In this document: positions 13,262 through 13,375 of the stretch, piece by piece
Layout: every line of letters begins with the position of its first letter
How positions within the stretch are numbered: position 1 is the stretch's first letter
Assembly (NCBI GenBank): GCA_016282815.1
Contig: JAEELU010000003.1
Span: forward strand, 1-13,375
DNA length: 13,375 nt
Source: Acholeplasmatales bacterium
Lineage (GTDB): Bacteria; Bacillota_I; Bacilli_A; Acholeplasmatales; Anaeroplasmataceae
Direction: 5' to 3'
Program-made: the position numbers and the translations under genes
Notes under the pieces: model-generated
What the model was told of the DNA's origin: nothing
What the model saw: only the letters and a program-made list of their open reading frames with translations
The model's database searches: none

Positions 13262-13375
13262 TTATTTCTCTATTTTTGGCGCAATTACTGCGAATAATGA
13301 TCTACCGTCTAGCTTTACTGGAGCTTCTACAGTAGAACAATCAGCTAAGCTTTCAATAAACTTATCGATTACTTC
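13262..13375 (-). CDS. infC: Translation initiation factor IF-3, C-terminal 37 residues (partial, runs off right edge)
   Basis: Only the 3' end is present: EVIDKFIESLADCSTVEAPVK (split here as EVIDKFIESLAD plus what follows), then LDGRSLFAVIAPKIEK and TAA at 13262-13264. This is the last helix and strand of the IF3 C-terminal domain, the part that binds the 30S platform. Position before rpmI and rplT confirms it. The start and any L20-type leader lie to the right of the window. Confidence 0.9.
   Translation of the reverse strand, partial: EVIDKFIESLADCSTVEAPVKLDGRSLFAVIAPKIEK

Noticed and set aside
1..13375. CRISPR array, insertion sequence, prophage genes, rRNA or tRNA genes
   Set aside because: No spaced direct repeats, transposase or integrase, tRNA cloverleaf or rRNA core sequence was seen on either strand; the window is ordinary chromosome by gene content.
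1..13375. Mycoplasma-type code with TGA as tryptophan
   Set aside because: Trp is TGG in conserved positions, for example in L20, and the patatin gene ends at TGA directly before the next ribosome-coupled start.

Overview
The window is AT-rich (about 30% G+C by eye) and densely packed, with gaps of 0-20 bases inside gene runs and strong GGAGG/GGTGA-type ribosome binding sites. Tryptophan is encoded by TGG and TGA serves as a stop, so the standard bacterial code fits. Gene content and style point to a low-GC member of the Bacillota, perhaps an Erysipelotrichia- or Acholeplasma-like gut anaerobe. That placement is inference; no rRNA or other taxonomic marker is present.

Layout. (1) A minus-strand run from 6423 to the left edge: a CrtI/retinol-saturase-like FAD oxidoreductase, a flavin/[2Fe-2S] reductase-like protein that overlaps it, a patatin-like phospholipase starting at TTG, a secreted lipoprotein with a lipase-like active site, then hisS and the first codons of an AspRS that is not of the usual long bacterial type. 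(2) A short divergent promoter region (6424-6538) and, on the plus strand, one long U32-family gene (6539-8743), of the kind linked to tRNA/rRNA hydroxylation. It ends in a terminator hairpin whose arms cover the stop region of the convergent neighbour. (3) A minus-strand run 11960-8745: DbpA-like DEAD-box helicase, rsmD, and an acidic-tailed protein of DUF7309/DUF6930 type. (4) A 260-base gene-free stretch (11961-12220) with its own promoter and a structured RNA whose ends pair exactly where transcription should start. Its architecture resembles 6S RNA, but it could equally be a long regulatory leader of the helicase gene. (5) A three-helix small membrane protein with its own promoter, behind the translation operon infC (3' end only) - rpmI - rplT, which is closed by a clear intrinsic terminator.

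How the parts work together. The right half is translation and ribosome assembly: IF3, L35, L20, DbpA-like helicase, 16S rRNA methyltransferase and a structured RNA. The left half couples two aminoacyl-tRNA synthetases to four genes that look like lipid and redox enzymes, in one apparent transcription unit without room for a T-box in front of hisS. The items most worth a second look are the 6S-like RNA and leader at 11980-12173 and the four-gene lipid/redox cassette, whose reductase has lost the usual pyridine-nucleotide-binding loop.
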